This document shows, one piece after another, positions 22,795 through 24,801 of a stretch of DNA of 24,801 bases (position 1 is its first letter; each line of letters opens with the position of its first letter). The notes beneath the pieces were generated by a model. The model saw nothing but the letters and a program-made list of their open reading frames with translations, was not told the origin of the DNA and did no database searches. This stretch comes from Gammaproteobacteria bacterium (GTDB lineage: Bacteria; Pseudomonadota; Gammaproteobacteria; Steroidobacterales; UBA11654). The translations under genes and the position numbers were made by a program. The stretch covers positions 9,458-34,258 of the forward strand of contig DTSX01000048.1 of NCBI GenBank assembly GCA_012965065.1. Direction: 5' to 3'.

Positions 22795-24258
22795 ATGACA
22801 CAGAATCACTTTAATGTAATTGTAGTAGGAGCCGGCATTTCAGGGATAGGTGCGGGATATTACTTGCAAAAAAAATGCCCTAATAAGTCTTTTGTTATTC
22901 TTGAAGGCAGGGATAATATTGGTGGAACTTGGGATCTGTTTCGCTACCCGGGTATCAGATCAGACTCTGATATGAACACTATGGGCTTTCGTTTCAAACC
23001 TTGGATGGGCGTAAAATCAATAGCTGATGGACCATCAATTCTAAGTTACTTGCACGAGACCGTTAAAGAAAATGATTTGAATAAGAAAATCCATTTCAAC
23101 CAATGGGTTAACGAAGCCTCATGGTCTTCTGAAGATGCACAATGGACTGTGCAGGCAGAGAACAAAAAGACTCAAGAACACCAAGATTTTACTTGTGATT
23201 TTCTGTTTTTATGTGGTGGTTACTACAATTATGAAGAAGGCTATACGCCTCATTTTGCTGGCAGAGAGAATTTCTTAGGGCAGATTATTCACCCGCAGAA
23301 ATGGCCTAAAAATCTCGATTACAAAAACAAAAAAGTCGTTGTAATAGGCAGTGGGGCTACCGCTGTAACAATTATTCCAACCATGGCAGAGGAAGCCGCT
23401 CATGTAACCATGCTGCAAAGATCGCCTACCTATTTTTTGTCGGCACCGGATGAGGATCCAGTTGGTAATTTTTTAAGAAAATTCATCAGCTCAAAATTAA
23501 CCTACAAACTGGTCCGTTGGAAAAATATTCGTTTTCAATGGTGGTTTTTTCAAAAATGCAGAAAGTTTCCGAAAAAAGTTAAAGAATTTCTTATTAAGCA
23601 AGTAAGAGAAGAGCTTGGTCCAAACTACGATATCGAAACTCATTTTACGCCAAAATATAACCCTTGGGAGCAACGCATGTGCCTCGTTCCAAATGGCGAT
23701 TTTTTTAATGCAATTAACGCAGGAAAAGCTTCAGTGATCACAGATCATATTGATAGATTTACCAAAAAAGGCATCAAACTTAAATCTGGTGGTGAAGTTG
23801 AAGCGGACTTAATAGTGACTGCAACAGGATTAAACTTAGAAGTTTGTAACGGGATAAAACTTGAAGTAGATAACAATGAAGTGGATATTTCCAAAACCAT
23901 GACCTACAAAGGCATGATGTTTAGTGATGTTCCTAATCTGGTTGCCACTTTTGGCTATACAAACGCATCTTGGACCTTAAGAGCAGATCTCACTTCAGAG
24001 TATGTATGTCGGTTGTTAAATTTCATGGATAAAAAAGGTTATGCAAATTGTTGTCCTCGAACTGCAGAGCATGTCGAACCAGATGGTGACTGGTTAGATT
24101 TCACATCAGGCTATGTCAAAAGATCGATGCATAAATTTCCAAAACAAGGCTCCAGGGATCCATGGAGAAATACACAGAATTTTCCCAAAGATGTACTTGC
24201 TATTAGATGGGGAAACATCGACAACAAAGAACTAAAGTTTACTGCACTAGAAAATTAA
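22795..24258 (+). CDS. EthA-like Baeyer-Villiger flavin monooxygenase
   Basis: Class B flavoprotein monooxygenase (FAD plus NADPH) that inserts oxygen next to a ketone or oxidises sulfur or nitrogen. 487 residues, as in mycobacterial EthA. FAD motif GAGISG at 12-17, GGTWDLFRYPGIRSDSDM at 43-60, the Baeyer-Villiger fingerprint FxGxxxHxxxWP at 160-171 (FLGQIIHPQKWP), NADPH motif GSGATA at 185-190, and C-terminal YKGMMFSDVPN, GYTNASWTLRADL and KQGSRDPW are all shared with EthA, to which it seems unusually close along the whole length. Natural substrate unknown; EthA itself activates ethionamide. No TetR (EthR-like) regulator lies beside it. A TATAAT at 22746-22751 in the 55-bp spacer might be its promoter. 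Confidence 0.92.
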   Translation: MTQNHFNVIVVGAGISGIGAGYYLQKKCPNKSFVILEGRDNIGGTWDLFRYPGIRSDSDMNTMGFRFKPWMGVKSIADGPSILSYLHETVKENDLNKKIHFNQWVNEASWSSEDAQWTVQAENKKTQEHQDFTCDFLFLCGGYYNYEEGYTPHFAGRENFLGQIIHPQKWPKNLDYKNKKVVVIGSGATAVTIIPTMAEEAAHVTMLQRSPTYFLSAPDEDPVGNFLRKFISSKLTYKLVRWKNIRFQWWFFQKCRKFPKKVKEFLIKQVREELGPNYDIETHFTPKYNPWEQRMCLVPNGDFFNAINAGKASVITDHIDRFTKKGIKLKSGGEVEADLIVTATGLNLEVCNGIKLEVDNNEVDISKTMTYKGMMFSDVPNLVATFGYTNASWTLRADLTSEYVCRLLNFMDKKGYANCCPRTAEHVEPDGDWLDFTSGYVKRSMHKFPKQGSRDPWRNTQNFPKDVLAIRWGNIDNKELKFTALEN

Positions 24259-24323
24259 ACTTCCTCTGCGTCTACTGCATTTTGATTTATTGTTAATCAG
24301 GTTAAAAAAGCAAAGAAATTTAT

Positions 24324-24791
24324 ATGCAACTTATAGATAAAATTTTACCTTCAGAGGCAAACAATAAATATCTAGGCAATCGAATTGCTTTATTCGGACT
24401 GATCTTTACAACGTGTTTAATGACTTGGAGAAGTTGTGTTCATTTGCTTTACCAAGACGCCGGGCTCAATTCAATCGGCAGTTTTATAATCTTTGAAGGT
24501 ATTCCTGACCCAAATCAGATGATTTATATGTTGGGATCGGTTTGGGGACTGCAACAATTGATTTTTTGTCTTGTAAATATTGTTGTTTTATTTCGTTACC
24601 GTAATTTAATCCCTTTAATGTATATACTCTGGCTACTGGAATGGCTCGCCAGACCTCTATTAGTAGGCTTGCTCCACCCGCTTGATGAACAATACTTTAC
24701 AGGCACCACTCCAGGGATAGTCGTCGTTCCCTTTGCGATTGGTTTTTTGACCTTAATGTTGATCCTTTCTTTGAAAAGCTCAAAGCACTAA
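24324..24791 (+). CDS. Small four-helix integral membrane protein, function unknown
   Basis: 155 residues, not recognised. Four hydrophobic segments are visible: about 20-42 (ALFGLIFTTCLMTW), 66-91 (YMLGSVWGLQQLIFCLVNIVVL), 95-117 (LIPLMYILWLLEWLARPLLVG) and 130-150 (GIVVVPFAIGFLTLMLIL), with short loops; the N-terminus lacks a cleavable signal. The pattern resembles uncharacterised DoxX- or DUF-type small membrane proteins but no motif settles it. The ATG at 24324 has only a weak A-rich upstream region (GCAAAGAAATTT). It follows the EthA-like gene by 65 bp in the same direction and could be part of the same unit. Confidence 0.75.
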   Translation: MQLIDKILPSEANNKYLGNRIALFGLIFTTCLMTWRSCVHLLYQDAGLNSIGSFIIFEGIPDPNQMIYMLGSVWGLQQLIFCLVNIVVLFRYRNLIPLMYILWLLEWLARPLLVGLLHPLDEQYFTGTTPGIVVVPFAIGFLTLMLILSLKSSKH

Positions 24792-24801
24792 CTCAATTGT
24801 G

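Overview
The window looks like a piece of a small, compact, AT-rich genome (about 40% GC by eye) from a marine-type gammaproteobacterium. The strongest taxonomic hint is the order thrS-infC-rpmI-rplT-pheS-pheT-ihfA-merR-tRNA-Pro, which is the classical gammaproteobacterial arrangement. No stretch without a gene exceeds about 125 bases, and many genes overlap or touch. No mobile element, CRISPR array, rRNA or long repeat was seen. The exact genus cannot be read from the sequence.

Layout, left to right. (1) 1-3876, plus strand: a branched-chain amino acid operon, ilvE (5' end outside the window)-leuC-leuD-leuB, closed by a 14-bp perfect hairpin. (2) 3936-8025: a secreted protein of unknown function (minus), a PhyH-type Fe(II)/2-oxoglutarate dioxygenase (plus), then an AI-2E family membrane protein and a D-2-hydroxyacid dehydrogenase of the FAD/PCMH type (both minus, probably one transcript). 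(3) 8098-8556: a small helical protein with a C-terminal helix-turn-helix (plus, TTG start). (4) 8580-15440, minus strand: the translation cluster, ending with a MerR-like regulator and tRNA-Pro(GGG). (5) 15446-20618, minus strand: a rhodanese followed by the three core subunits of a soluble NAD-dependent molybdenum formate dehydrogenase (fdsG, fdsB, fdsA), tightly overlapping and ending 5 bp before thrS. (6) 20702-24791, plus strand: a UbiM-type ubiquinone hydroxylase, a LACTB2-like metallo-beta-lactamase-fold hydrolase, an EthA-like Baeyer-Villiger monooxygenase and a small membrane protein.

How it fits together. The Fds complex would oxidise formate to CO2 and feed NADH to respiration; the UbiM-like enzyme would help make the quinone that respiration uses. 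The unusual head-to-tail junction of the formate dehydrogenase operon with the translation operon suggests read-through or shared transcription. Two points stand out within the otherwise standard translation block. PheT is 679 residues instead of about 795 because the whole N-terminal EMAP/OB tRNA-binding insertion (B2) is cleanly absent, while the editing and C-terminal domains remain. infC starts on a non-AUG codon (ATC or ATT), so a naive ATG call removes 36 residues.

I did not find a clearly new multi-gene system. The best candidates for a second look are the domain-deleted PheT, the formate dehydrogenase-thrS fusion of operons, the rhodanese in the fds operon, and the two unrecognised proteins (3936-4652 and 8098-8556).
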